A stretch of 51,345 nt of DNA from Pelotomaculum sp. PtaB.Bin104 (GTDB lineage Bacteria; Bacillota; Desulfotomaculia; Desulfotomaculales; Pelotomaculaceae), in the NCBI GenBank assembly GCA_002067205.1, contig MVQL01000173.1:1-51345 (forward strand), read 5' to 3'. Positions 17,189 to 25,019 of this stretch are shown in pieces; the stretch's first letter is position 1; each line of letters starts with the position of its first letter. The notes under the pieces were generated by a model that saw only the letters and a list, made by a program, of their open reading frames with translations, was not told the DNA's origin and did not search any database. A program made the position numbers and the translations under genes.

Positions 17189-18448
17189 TCACGAATTAGC
17201 ATTATATTTTAACCGCAAGAAAATTAAGCAAACAATAATAAATAAAGGCATAACAATAGTTTGCGGCCTTTGTTGCTGCCATTTATCATCACTTTTTATG
17301 TTATCCCCGATATCTGGCTGAAGGTTTTTACTGTCACCTGCCTCAGCTTCATGCTCAAGCTCATTACTATCCTGTCCTGATATCATATTATTTTTTTCTT
17401 GATCTATAATTTCCTCTGGTTTCTTTGCTTTTTCTTTTAAATTAGGGTTGCCTTGCCCTCCGGAAACTACCGACTCGGGGCTTTCTTCATCGGTTAATTG
17501 CTTATTGGTTACTTCTTCGTTTACTGCCGTATCATCCACAGTTTGATCGTCTGCTGCTACTACAGCGGTTGCATCCTCGCTTGCTATGTCAACGGGTTCC
17601 TTACCGGTGACCTCCTCATTGTTTACTTCTTCATATGCTGCTTCCCAAGGTAAGTTCAAATCATCCCCGTCAGATAATTCTTGCCCGTCAATATTCTTAC
17701 CATCTTGAGATTGTTCATAATGAGGCTGTATTATTTTATTTTCACTACCTTTAACAGCATGAATTAGATCAATAATCATTTTTAACGTATCTTTATCCAT
17801 TTTTCCACCTTGACTTTCAGAATTAAACAAATTGTCACTCTTTATACTGATTACATCCGCTGGACATTCTTTAGCCTCTTTAAGAATGTCTACCGATTTT
17901 GTCACTTGCTTCAGCTGTTTACACGGAATAAATAATTTCTGGTATTGACTATCCGGATACTGGTCCACACAAAAGCTAACATGGTTAATTGTATTACTAG
18001 GGTAGTTCCTTTGATCATTTTCCTGAACGAATTTTTTTTCTTTATCTGGTAAACTGGACTCGCTTGCATGCCCATCCTGCAATTCCTGTTTGTAACTTGT
18101 CTGACCACCGGATTCTGCCTGCCATTCTTCGACCGGGCACTGGATTATATCTACGTTAACATGGTTAACTTTGACACTAGCCTCAGACAGTTGTTCAGCT
18201 TCGAGATCCTGATTTATTTCTTCCTCCGGCAAACTTGTCTTATCGGCATGCTCATCCTCAAAAAAATCTTTACACGATTCTTGAACCGTCTCCTCAGGCC
18301 AATCCAGTTGATTGACAACATCAGACTGAATGCAGGTCTGTCCCTGAAATACCTTTACTAATATTGAGTTAATTTTGACCTTACCCGAAAATTGACGATT
18401 CTGCTCTGATGGTGTTTCGAATTCAATGGAACCCGGCCTATTAGCCAT
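17189..18448 (-). CDS. Acidic, repeat-containing, C-terminally membrane-anchored protein, unknown
   Basis: About 419 residues, strongly acidic and low in complexity, ending in a hydrophobic helix (VMPLFIIVCLIFLRL) and a short tail. Three degenerate N-terminal units begin VKINSILVKVFQ, VKVNHVNVDIIQ and TINHVSFCVDQ. Each of the first two is followed by a Gln/Glu-rich spacer ending in SLPEEE or SLPDKE. Start chosen at ATG 18448, six bases after GGGGGG; ATG 18454 directly abuts it. It lies after a CsxC-like spore gene on the same strand, so a role at the spore surface is a guess. I do not recognise the family. Confidence 0.75.
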   Translation of the reverse strand: MANRPGSIEFETPSEQNRQFSGKVKINSILVKVFQGQTCIQSDVVNQLDWPEETVQESCKDFFEDEHADKTSLPEEEINQDLEAEQLSEASVKVNHVNVDIIQCPVEEWQAESGGQTSYKQELQDGHASESSLPDKEKKFVQENDQRNYPSNTINHVSFCVDQYPDSQYQKLFIPCKQLKQVTKSVDILKEAKECPADVISIKSDNLFNSESQGGKMDKDTLKMIIDLIHAVKGSENKIIQPHYEQSQDGKNIDGQELSDGDDLNLPWEAAYEEVNNEEVTGKEPVDIASEDATAVVAADDQTVDDTAVNEEVTNKQLTDEESPESVVSGGQGNPNLKEKAKKPEEIIDQEKNNMISGQDSNELEHEAEAGDSKNLQPDIGDNIKSDDKWQQQRPQTIVMPLFIIVCLIFLRLKYNANS

Positions 18449-18625
18449 TACCATCCCCCCTGAAAAAGCAGAAATACCGGTAAATAGAAAATTCTATTGA
18501 CTACTTATTATAACTTTGCCTTTAGAATATTCATAAAACGATAAGGATGTTACGCCTTACATTAAATTACCAAAGAATGCTTCTTCCGCCCGGAAACTTA
18601 AGAAGAACTAACATCGCAACACCGC

Positions 18626-18670
18626 AAACAAATGGACCAAGATCACCTGAATCTTGGTCCATTTGTTTTT
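18626..18670. terminator. Bidirectional-type terminator between spore-related genes
   Basis: A long perfect inverted repeat (arms around AACAAATGGACCAAGAT and its complement, 8-base loop) is followed by seven T on the plus strand. On the minus strand, the direction of the flanking genes, it would end the CsxC-like transcript, with only a short T tail. The rest of the 18449-18783 gap has no feature I can support. Confidence 0.7.
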
Positions 18671-18783
18671 TTGTGCTGTTCAACACAAGTGAGAGATTAA
18701 TCTCCTTTGGGTAGAACTGATCCTAACATATAACCATTAGACTATAAAAATTTACTTTTCGGTGATAGCTAAATGGCACGAAT

Positions 18784-19587
18784 TTAGCATTTTTCAAGAC
18801 TTACTTCAAGGGCAGGGATTGCTACCTGACGTTTCTGCAGTACTTTGAGAGTAAGATCGATTACCATCTTTTCTTCAATTTTCCTGAATTCAAATTCTTC
18901 AAAGGGAATCTTCTCGCCGAATGGACGCTTGCGGCAAAGAAGCTCATCGAACTCTGTGATGGTAGCGCTGATTATTTCACAAAACGGCAATTCATTAAAG
19001 AATTCGGTGCTCACCTGGTTAAATTCAGTAAAGTCTCCGGATTCTAAAAAGTCTTTTTCCGCAAATTCAGGGCCAAGTTCTCCCCTTCTTAAATACTGAA
19101 ACTCATTAGTCGTATTGAAGAAGGCCGGCTCCGGTTCGGCAACATTAAAAACAACCGGTGTTACGCAAGACCAGGGGACGTCAACGGTGCAGTGACGAAT
19201 ATCTCCGCAAAATCCTTCGTGGCTCGAAATTTTCCGTGTCGAATAATCGATATTTTTACGGACAAATCCTCTCAGGAACAACTTGTTAGTATTTTGTGCC
19301 AGCAGACATTGGGTCAGTTTTAGTTTCTTTTTAACCTGTTTTACCTCAAAAGCCGGTTCGGGCAAGGTGATTGTTGAGTCAACGTTAATCTGTACAGTTA
19401 ATTCAGCAAGTAATACCGGTATTTTTGCTATCGCGCCAGTTGTTATTGGAGTTGGCCCAACAGGGGTATTGGTGCAGGCTGCCTCGGTGCCGGTCTTAAA
19501 ATGAGATACATCCGGCTCCATACATTTATCAGGCATTTTGTCATCAAAGCATTTGTCAGTCATATGGTCGTACGGTTTATTAAGCAT
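18784..19587 (-). CDS. CsxC-like SPOCS (DUF3794) protein, probable spore surface protein
   Basis: 267 residues. The middle carries a SPOCS/DUF3794-like pattern: KIPVLLAELTVQINVDSTI, LPEPAFEVKQVKKK, LTQCLL and NTNKLFLRGFVRKNI. Cysteines are frequent, including one as the last residue (EVSLEKC). This layout matches what I recall as the CsxC family, cysteine-rich exosporium proteins of clostridia. RBS GGGGGCATT precedes the ATG. It stands alone on the minus strand with a terminator after it. Family assignment from memory of the pattern; function by analogy. Confidence 0.75.
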   Translation of the reverse strand: MLNKPYDHMTDKCFDDKMPDKCMEPDVSHFKTGTEAACTNTPVGPTPITTGAIAKIPVLLAELTVQINVDSTITLPEPAFEVKQVKKKLKLTQCLLAQNTNKLFLRGFVRKNIDYSTRKISSHEGFCGDIRHCTVDVPWSCVTPVVFNVAEPEPAFFNTTNEFQYLRRGELGPEFAEKDFLESGDFTEFNQVSTEFFNELPFCEIISATITEFDELLCRKRPFGEKIPFEEFEFRKIEEKMVIDLTLKVLQKRQVAIPALEVSLEKC

Positions 19588-19732
19588 TTTTAATGCCCCC
19601 TTGTAGATATTTAATAAATAATATTCTATTAGCGGTTATTTGGTTACCGATAAACTGAAATATTTTACAATAGGGTAACTTGATGGTAATTTTAAATTAT
19701 CTCTTAAGGCAATATTAAACCGGTTGCGTGTA

Positions 19733-19762
19733 AAAAATAAAACAGCGCCCTTTTGTGCGCTG
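19733..19762 (-). terminator. Intrinsic terminator after deacetylase pseudogene
   Basis: On the minus strand CAGCGC pairs with GCGCTG around ACAAAAGG, followed by TTTTATTTTTT. It lies about 40 bases after the end of the pseudogene's reading frame. The 145 bases between it and the CsxC-like start hold nothing else I can name. Confidence 0.75.
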
Positions 19763-19786
19763 CGGTCATTGTAAATATTTCTCTTT

Positions 19787-20072
19787 TTATACTAATAAAC
19801 AGGATCCGACACAAAAAAATGGAAGCCCTGCTTTTGGCTGCGGGATCATTTGACATAGTGCTTCAGGAGTGTACCTGCCCATCTGGCCAACATGCCCAAT
19901 ACCAATAGCGCTCCCTCTATTCCTACCTTTTTCACCCAGCCTGCTCATTTGTCTCTCTACTTCATACAAATCCGTGACCTCATCCAGGAAAACATCTCTA
20001 TGGGCATAAGGTAACCAATTTCCCTGCTCACTTCCTTGACCACAGATTTTCCACTGGTTAGGCTGTCCAGGG
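19787..20072 (-). pseudogene. Divergent polysaccharide deacetylase (YibQ-type) remnant, frameshifted
   Basis: One minus-strand frame reads LDSLTSGKSVVKEVSREIG. A second then reads LPYAHRDVFLDEVTDLYEV and continues RGSAIGIGHVGQMGRYTPE and a degraded tail to a stop at 19787. Joined, these follow the C-terminal half of the divergent polysaccharide deacetylase family (PF04748: ...SREIGLPYAxRDVFLD...GxAIGIGHVG...). A frameshift near 20000 splits them and the N-terminal half is missing. The region up to 20230 contains short scraps (for example SVPTLSVLITIPALRTGNK) that I cannot place. Confidence 0.75.
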
Positions 20073-20343
20073 AAAAAGGTTCTTATTTTGTGCCTCTTCT
20101 AAAACTACTTTCATTTCTACCTTGTTGCCGGTACGCAAGGCCGGTATGGTTATTAATACCGACAGCGTTGGCACACTCTCCAGGTCTTTAGCCAACCTCT
20201 TCACTCAAGAAAGCGCAGAGACTTTCATAAACGTATTGATCAGATAAATATTAAATATTTGCAATCTTCAGTTATTATAGCAGGAATTACTGTCGGCTTG
20301 TAGAAAGATATCAAATAATATTAAATCAAAGGTGGGATATTTT

Positions 20344-20784
20344 ATGTATAAAAAAATCTTAGTTCCATTCGACAACGGAGACAAATCCCTAAAAGCACTA
20401 GACATGGCTATCGGGTTAGCCAAAAATTTCAAGGCGTCAATTACCATTTTTGCCTCTATAAATATATCGGGCTTTACCTTAAACTTCACTTCTGGATTTG
20501 AACCAGCACTGGTTGAAGATCTTGAGAAGCGAACTCAAAAACTTATGGAGACAGCAATCAATGCGGCTGCCGAAAAGGCTAGAAAAGAAGGAATCACGGT
20601 TAACACAGAGATTTCCTATGGTATTCCCGGTGTTGCTATTGTCAAATACGCCGACAAAGAAGATATCAATTTGATAGTGATGGGCTCAAATAACCGACGT
20701 GGTTTTGATAGAGTAATGCTGGGGAGCGTTTCTAATTTTGTGCTGCATCAGGCTCATTGTCCGGTTCTGATCGTTAAAGACTAA
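20344..20784 (+). CDS. Universal stress protein (UspA family)
   Basis: 146-residue USP fold: start KILVPFDNGDKSLKALD, middle SYGIPGVAIVKYA, and the nucleotide-binding C-terminal motif IVMGSNNRRGFDRVMLGSVSN (GSxxRxG-like with LGSVSNFVLH). Start chosen at ATG 20344, 8 bases after AAAGGTGG; an in-frame GTG at 20332 sits inside the RBS. A terminator follows. It is paralogous to the gene at 21054. Likely binds ATP; the stress it responds to is not shown by the sequence. Confidence 0.94.
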   Translation: MYKKILVPFDNGDKSLKALDMAIGLAKNFKASITIFASINISGFTLNFTSGFEPALVEDLEKRTQKLMETAINAAAEKARKEGITVNTEISYGIPGVAIVKYADKEDINLIVMGSNNRRGFDRVMLGSVSNFVLHQAHCPVLIVKD

Positions 20785-20800
20785 CAAATGAAGCTAGCGA

Positions 20801-20828
20801 AGCGGTCCTAAAAAAAGGGACCGCTTTT
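20801..20828 (+). terminator. Intrinsic terminator after first USP gene
   Basis: AGCGGTCC and GGGACCGCT pair across a TAAAAAAA loop and are followed by TTTTA, 17 bases after the stop codon. A second inverted repeat (AACCCTGGAT/ATCCAGGGTT, 20844-20873) follows without a T-run. Confidence 0.85.
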
Positions 20829-21053
20829 TACTAACCCATTATTAACCCTGGATAACTGTAGGAATCCAGGGTTCTGATCAGTCCTTTGCAGTTTAATTTA
20901 GTATAATCCATTCTGTTTTGATGAAATCAACAAATTATAAATGGTTATAATAAGAACAATGTTTACATATTTAATAATATCCAATTCATCATGTTTCAAA
21001 TGTTTTCTAAACAAAAACAATACAATAGAAAAATAATCTAAGGCGGTTTATTC

Positions 21054-21509
21054 ATGTATAATAAAATATTAGTACCTTTTGATAACGGAATTAGATCACA
21101 AAGAGCACTGAATACTGCCATAGAGTTAGCCAAGAAATTTCAGGCAAAGATTTTTATTTTCACTTCTTTAAATATATTTAGCTGTGCCTTGCATTTTTAC
21201 TCTTACACTGATACGGCATTGGGCAGGGATATTGAAGAGCGCAGCCGGAACAATATCGAGAAAGCTTTGCAGGATGCTGCTGAAAAGGTTAAAAAGGAAG
21301 GCCTAGATGTTAAACCTAATATTTCAGATAAAGATGACCTTGAAGATATACCAGGAGAATCTATTATCAGATATGCCGAAAAAGAGGAAATCGATTTGAT
21401 TGTGTTAGGTTCTAATAATCTTGGTGTATTTGACCGAGTATTCCTCGGCAGTGTTTCAAATTATGTCATCCATAATGCTCATTGCCAAGTGCTGGTTATT
21501 AAAGATTAA
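21054..21509 (+). CDS. Universal stress protein (UspA family), paralogue
   Basis: 151 residues, same architecture as the gene at 20344 (KILVPFDNGIRSQRALN, DIPGESIIRYAEKEEIDL, VLGSNNLGVFDRVFLGSVSNYV). It has an added acidic stretch (NISDKDDLEDI) before the SIIRYA segment. RBS AAGGCGG lies upstream. The nucleotide-binding loop reads GSNNLGVFDRVFLGS. Tandem duplication of the preceding gene is likely; the 270-base spacer holds a terminator, so the two are probably transcribed separately. Confidence 0.93.
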   Translation: MYNKILVPFDNGIRSQRALNTAIELAKKFQAKIFIFTSLNIFSCALHFYSYTDTALGRDIEERSRNNIEKALQDAAEKVKKEGLDVKPNISDKDDLEDIPGESIIRYAEKEEIDLIVLGSNNLGVFDRVFLGSVSNYVIHNAHCQVLVIKD

Positions 21510-21811
21510 CAAGGCTGTGAGGAAGATCGGTCGCTTAAAAGCTGATCTATTCACCACTTTCAGTAATATGGTGCATTCGGATTTTTGGTATTCCCCCAGT
21601 GATTCAATATTGAGTGTGCGATGATTTTCCCCCTGTTCGCCCAGACGCGATTAATGATAAATTGAATAAACAGCCCTGCATAAGGTTAAGGTCAGTTGTC
21701 TGTAACTGATAACACTACCTACAAGTCTTAATGATAGTGTAAAGCTACTCGATGCAGTGAATAGCATCATATAAACCAACTCGCTAGGGTCCTGTTTAAG
21801 TATTGAGTATA

Positions 21812-21950
21812 AGCAGCTCACAGAATTGCCTGTAAGGTACTTTAAAATTTCTCCTGGTATGAACCGACTATAAAAATGCCTGAGGTTGCTTTTATGGGCA
21901 TTACAGCATGCCTGTGTGGATTTGACAGTTTTCAAGTCTTTTTGATAGTC
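21812..21950 (-). repeat. Diverged repeat, copy 1 (outside element)
   Basis: This stretch resembles 30590-30715 inside the right end of the element. Shared blocks are GCCTGTA, CCTGGTATGAA, GGCATTACAG and GGATTTGA, in the same order and spacing. On the minus strand both copies keep an open frame with a shared pattern (left VKSTQACCNAHKSN, right IKSILAHCNAFRSY), so they may be remnants of one coding sequence. The remaining 21510-22007 sequence has no gene I can support. Confidence 0.6.
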
Positions 21951-22007
21951 AATTTGCACCAAACCGGAATTAGGCATTTAAACTCCCCTTATATTTCGAT
22001 AAGCCAT

Positions 22008-22035
22008 AAAAAAAACCCCGGATAAACCCCGGAGT
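22008..22035 (-). terminator. Terminator of the original tRNA-Arg locus
   Basis: On the minus strand ACTCCGG pairs with CCGGGGT around GGTTTAT, followed by eight T. It lies just outside the left attachment repeat, where the tRNA-Arg transcript ended before insertion. Confidence 0.75.
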
Positions 22036-22044
22036 AATTTGATT

Positions 22045-22097
22045 TTACTGGTGCGCCCGGAGGGACTCGAACCCCCGGCACGCGGTTTAGGAAACCG
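22045..22097. repeat. attL: displaced 3' half of tRNA-Arg
   Basis: Identical over 53 bases to 30839-30891. It contains the tRNA-Arg 3' end from CCA to the anticodon arm on the minus strand, then diverges at 22098. This marks the left chromosome-element junction. Confidence 0.95.
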
Positions 22098-22187
22098 GCA
22101 AAAGCCGTTTGCTGAAATTAAGTTAGGTTCGGGGGGGTTTGATTTTACTGGATTTTTTCACTCCGCTATTGGGGATTGTTGGGTTAT

Positions 22188-22232
22188 TTTTGGGGATAAA
22201 AAGTTTAGATTATCCCCAAACTATCCCCAAAA
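22188..22232. repeat. Putative integrase arm-type sites, left end
   Basis: Two direct copies of TATCCCCAAA (22211 and 22222, 11 bp apart) and one inverted copy TTTGGGGATA (22189-22198) lie between attL and the integrase stop. The same pair with the same 11-bp spacing occurs near the right end (30776 and 30787). Confidence 0.6.
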
Positions 22233-22244
22233 GAAGAAAGGGGG

Positions 22245-23486
22245 TTAACCCTGCCCTTTCTTTGTATCGGATCCTGTGATGCTTTGGTAAATCATCTCCA
22301 GCCGGTTTGCTGCTTCCTGGTCAGCTGATTTAAGGTAATGGCCGTAGATGTTCATGGTAGTCTCAATGTTACTGTGGCCCAGTCTACCTGAGATACTCTT
22401 TACAGGTAGTCCGGAGTTAATCAACATTGTGGCGTTTATGTGGCGTAGACCGTGAAATGGTAGCGGCGGGAGGTTATACTTCCTTATGAATTTGGGGAAC
22501 CATTGGGAAGGCCATTCTGGGTGTCCTGGTCTGCCGTCCCAGGTAGTGAACAGCCTATCCGACCCCTGCCAAAGGTCGCCCACCTTCAAGCGGGTTTTGT
22601 TCTGCTCCTTCTTGTACTGTTTAAGCATGTTAATTAGAAATAATGGTAAGGATAATACCCTTTTAGACTGTTCGGTTTTAGGATCTTTAACGAATTGCCC
22701 CTGGCCCGGTATGTACTGGCTTGCCTGCCGGACGGTAAGAGTGTTAGCTTCAAAGCTAATGTCGGACCACTCCAAGCCCATTAATTCGCCCCGGCGCAGG
22801 CCACTAAATACAGCGAGGTTAACCAGAATATTATGCTTCAAAGGTTCCCGCCCTGCCGCTGCTAATAATAGCTTTAACTGATCATGTTCATAACAATCGC
22901 CCTGGTGTCGTTTAACTTTCGGTGTGTCAACCTTACTGGCTGGGTTACTGGCTATGAATTCCCGCTTAACAGCATAAGCAAAGATGGCAGTTATAAGTCT
23001 ATGATGATGTAGTATTGTCTGTTCTGATAACTTACCAGGTTTACCGTCTAAGCGAATTCCAGTTTCCCGTAGGTTATTATAGAACTTTTCTAAATGAATA
23101 GGTCTGATCTGTTTCAACTTCATATACTCGAAAGCTGGAGTAATGCGGCTGAGTAGTTGTTCATATCTATGCAATGTTTTTGGGGCAAGTTTCTTTTCAG
23201 TATTGTCCCGCCAGAGTTCAACAATATCAGTAAAGGTTAACCGACCTGGATCAATTAGTAGGCCCTTTTCAACCTCAATAACATACTCCATTAATAACTT
23301 GTTGGCTTCCTTCCTAGCCCGGCAGCTATTTATCTTTTCGCAGCCCCGGCAAGAGCTCTGGTCACAGGAATTCTTTACGGTGACGGTTTTCTTCTTTTTG
23401 ATCTGTTTATCACCCTTCATCCCGCAGCTGACAACCAGCCGCCAGGTGTTTGGCCCCCGCTTTTCAAGACTTCCGCTTCCTGCCAT
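22245..23486 (-). CDS. int: Tyrosine recombinase (integrase)
   Basis: 413 residues. An N-terminal arm-binding region (SLEKRGPNTWRLVVSCG) is followed by a core-binding SAM-like domain and a catalytic domain with the conserved R (FSGLRRGELMGLEW), HxxR (HGLRHINATML), LGH (GRLGHSNIETTMNIY) and the Tyr nucleophile in IYGHY. A Cys cluster in the N-terminal region (CDQSSCRGCEKINSC) could bind zinc and is unusual for the family. It sits 147 bases from attL. The ATG overlaps the stop of the upstream gene by one base (TAATG), so it is cotranscribed with that gene. Confidence 0.97.
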   Translation of the reverse strand: MAGSGSLEKRGPNTWRLVVSCGMKGDKQIKKKKTVTVKNSCDQSSCRGCEKINSCRARKEANKLLMEYVIEVEKGLLIDPGRLTFTDIVELWRDNTEKKLAPKTLHRYEQLLSRITPAFEYMKLKQIRPIHLEKFYNNLRETGIRLDGKPGKLSEQTILHHHRLITAIFAYAVKREFIASNPASKVDTPKVKRHQGDCYEHDQLKLLLAAAGREPLKHNILVNLAVFSGLRRGELMGLEWSDISFEANTLTVRQASQYIPGQGQFVKDPKTEQSKRVLSLPLFLINMLKQYKKEQNKTRLKVGDLWQGSDRLFTTWDGRPGHPEWPSQWFPKFIRKYNLPPLPFHGLRHINATMLINSGLPVKSISGRLGHSNIETTMNIYGHYLKSADQEAANRLEMIYQSITGSDTKKGQG

Positions 23487-24514
23487 TATTTAGCCTCCTT
23501 TCGAATTTTCCCCAAGAATAATTCCAGTACGTTTGTTGATTTTTCATCATCGTACTCGGAAAACCGTTTCTTATGTTTTTTCACATGATCCTTTATCGCT
23601 TCAAATTCATATTTACTTATCGTTCCTCTGGACATTCGCGTCCGGAACATACTTAACACGCGGCGAATGGTATATTCCGGGGCGTGTTTTTGTTTGCAAC
23701 TTTTACTGCAATAGTCCTGCCGGCTGGTGAGGACACCACAGCCCGGACAATCATGGAGTTTCTCTTTGTCTTTATCAAAGATCACGGACAGTAACATTAA
23801 TGTGTAAATATCACCCGCCGTAGCGGTCACGCTGATGGTGCCATTCGCTTTACTGGAAAGAACCATCTTTGTTTTTTTATTTAAAACTTTCAATGTATAT
23901 CGTAGAACGCTGCGCTGAATCCATTTCATCTTTTCTTCAAGAGGGGCATCTATATCAGGCTCATTGTTAAACTTGAGATCCGAATGACCTAGGGCTGGCA
24001 AAAACAGGGCGGCATCATCATCAAGGAAGTTTACAATACTTTGCGGTAATATTTCAAGAGCACCTTCAGGAAATATCAGGCGGCTACCGCTTATGCTACC
24101 GAGAAAACCAGCGATACTTCGTCGCTGTTCCATTAGGTCGTTCCCTTCCGCCGGTTTGGTGGTCCACCAGAGTGAGATCGCAAAAAGAAAGAAGCTAAGA
24201 CGGCGGCGCAATTCGAATAGCGTGATCTCTTCTTCAGCAATAGGACCGTATGCTTCATAGAAATTCTTAACGATATTCATTAATTCCTCTGCGTTTTTTT
24301 TAATTATAATAACCTGTGCTGTTTCGTAAAAAAGAATTTTATGTTCGCTGGCATCTGTAAAACGGCTTTCCCCCCCTATCTTAGTAAGTTTAATTTTTAT
24401 AAACGGCAACCGTGCTGACTCTCCCCATTGTTCCACATGCCCTAAAGGAGTAACTTCCTCAAAGCTGACCTCATATCTAGGTGACTTAACAAACTTCCTG
24501 TACTCGATATTCAT
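23486..24514 (-). CDS. Unknown protein with C-terminal zinc cluster, integrase-operon partner
   Basis: About 342 residues from ATG 24514, which has GGAGGG twelve bases upstream (the open frame extends further to 24601 but without an RBS, through the promoter). No domain recognised in the first 250 residues. Near residue 270 lies CPGC...YCSKSC, followed by a His and a basic tail. This resembles the CGNR/ABATE-type treble-clef zinc finger (CxxCG...YCSxxCr), a predicted stress-linked regulator family. Its position, divergent from the replication genes and translationally coupled to int, suits an element repressor or regulator, but this is inference. Confidence 0.8.
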   Translation of the reverse strand: MNIEYRKFVKSPRYEVSFEEVTPLGHVEQWGESARLPFIKIKLTKIGGESRFTDASEHKILFYETAQVIIIKKNAEELMNIVKNFYEAYGPIAEEEITLFELRRRLSFFLFAISLWWTTKPAEGNDLMEQRRSIAGFLGSISGSRLIFPEGALEILPQSIVNFLDDDAALFLPALGHSDLKFNNEPDIDAPLEEKMKWIQRSVLRYTLKVLNKKTKMVLSSKANGTISVTATAGDIYTLMLLSVIFDKDKEKLHDCPGCGVLTSRQDYCSKSCKQKHAPEYTIRRVLSMFRTRMSRGTISKYEFEAIKDHVKKHKKRFSEYDDEKSTNVLELFLGKIRKEAK

Positions 24515-24532
24515 ATTAACTCTAACCCTCCA

Positions 24533-24552
24533 AGTACGCACCAGTACGCACC
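24533..24552. promoter_or_regulatory. Tandem 10-bp repeat, candidate operator
   Basis: AGTACGCACC occurs twice back to back, between the -10 box of the minus-strand promoter (24568) and the start codon (24514). The position, just downstream of transcription start, would suit repressor binding. Confidence 0.55.
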
Positions 24553-24567
24553 ATATATTATTATCTA

Positions 24568-24596
24568 AGTATAACAGAAACAGCAATTTAATGCAA
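24568..24596 (-). promoter_or_regulatory. Sigma-70-type promoter for the zinc-cluster gene and int
   Basis: On the minus strand TTGCAT (24596-24591) and TATACT (24573-24568) are 17 bp apart, about 50 bases before the 24514 start. Confidence 0.75.
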
Positions 24597-24653
24597 TACA
24601 TCCTGCTAATGTCAGCGGAAGCTGTTTCTAGCAGAAGAAAGGGGGGGTAGTTT

Positions 24654-24794
24654 ATGCCAAAGAAAAGAGAAAAGGTCCGGGCAAATATAGAAAGGTTTAA
24701 AGGAATGGACCGGCGTAATAGTTACGGAAAACCAGATCTAACGCCGTATAATGCGGTAAGGGTTATTAAAGGCAAAACCATAGTGTACAAATAG
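24654..24794 (+). CDS. Small basic protein, hypothetical
   Basis: 46-residue frame from ATG 24654 with AAGGGGGGG ten bases upstream. The N-terminus is basic (MPKKREKVRANIERFKG), the C-terminus ends VIKGKTIVYK. It is the first gene of the element's rightward operon, divergent from the integrase operon. Many phages and islands have a small DNA-binding protein at this spot; the family is not recognised. Confidence 0.6.
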   Translation: MPKKREKVRANIERFKGMDRRNSYGKPDLTPYNAVRVIKGKTIVYK

Positions 24795-24839
24795 ACGGCC
24801 AATCGAGGCTGTTTTTTTATTTCAAACGGGAGGTAAATT

Positions 24840-25019
24840 ATGAAGAAAAACGTTGATGTCCGAGAAAAAGCCAAGCAGGCCGGGATCTATCTGTGGGAAA
24901 TTGGTGGCAGAATGGGGTTAAGTGATGCTAATTTCTCTCGGCTGCTGAGGAAGGAATTAGGTCAGGAAGAAAAGGAGCTGATTTATGCCATTATTGAGCA
25001 ACTGCAGGAGACGAACTAA
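24840..25019 (+). CDS. Small predicted helix-turn-helix regulator
   Basis: 59 residues from ATG 24840 (RBS GGGAGG). The middle IYLWEIGGRMGLSDANFSRLLRKEL fits a lambda-repressor-like helix-turn-helix, with a final acidic helix. Proteins of this size and pattern are common Firmicutes phage regulators. The stop overlaps the next start (TAATG). Confidence 0.8.
   Translation: MKKNVDVREKAKQAGIYLWEIGGRMGLSDANFSRLLRKELGQEEKELIYAIIEQLQETN

Noticed and set aside
16965..17321. 118-residue plus-strand frame
   Set aside because: It covers the hyp leader RNA, its terminator and the 3' end of the acidic protein gene; explained by those features.
18784..19587. SipL or a spore-cortex SPOCS protein
   Set aside because: The protein lacks a LysM domain and has the Cys-rich layout of CsxC-like proteins instead.
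21651..21977. 108-residue minus-strand frame
   Set aside because: Part of it is the diverged repeat shared with the element; no RBS and no recognisable protein. Kept only as a repeat.
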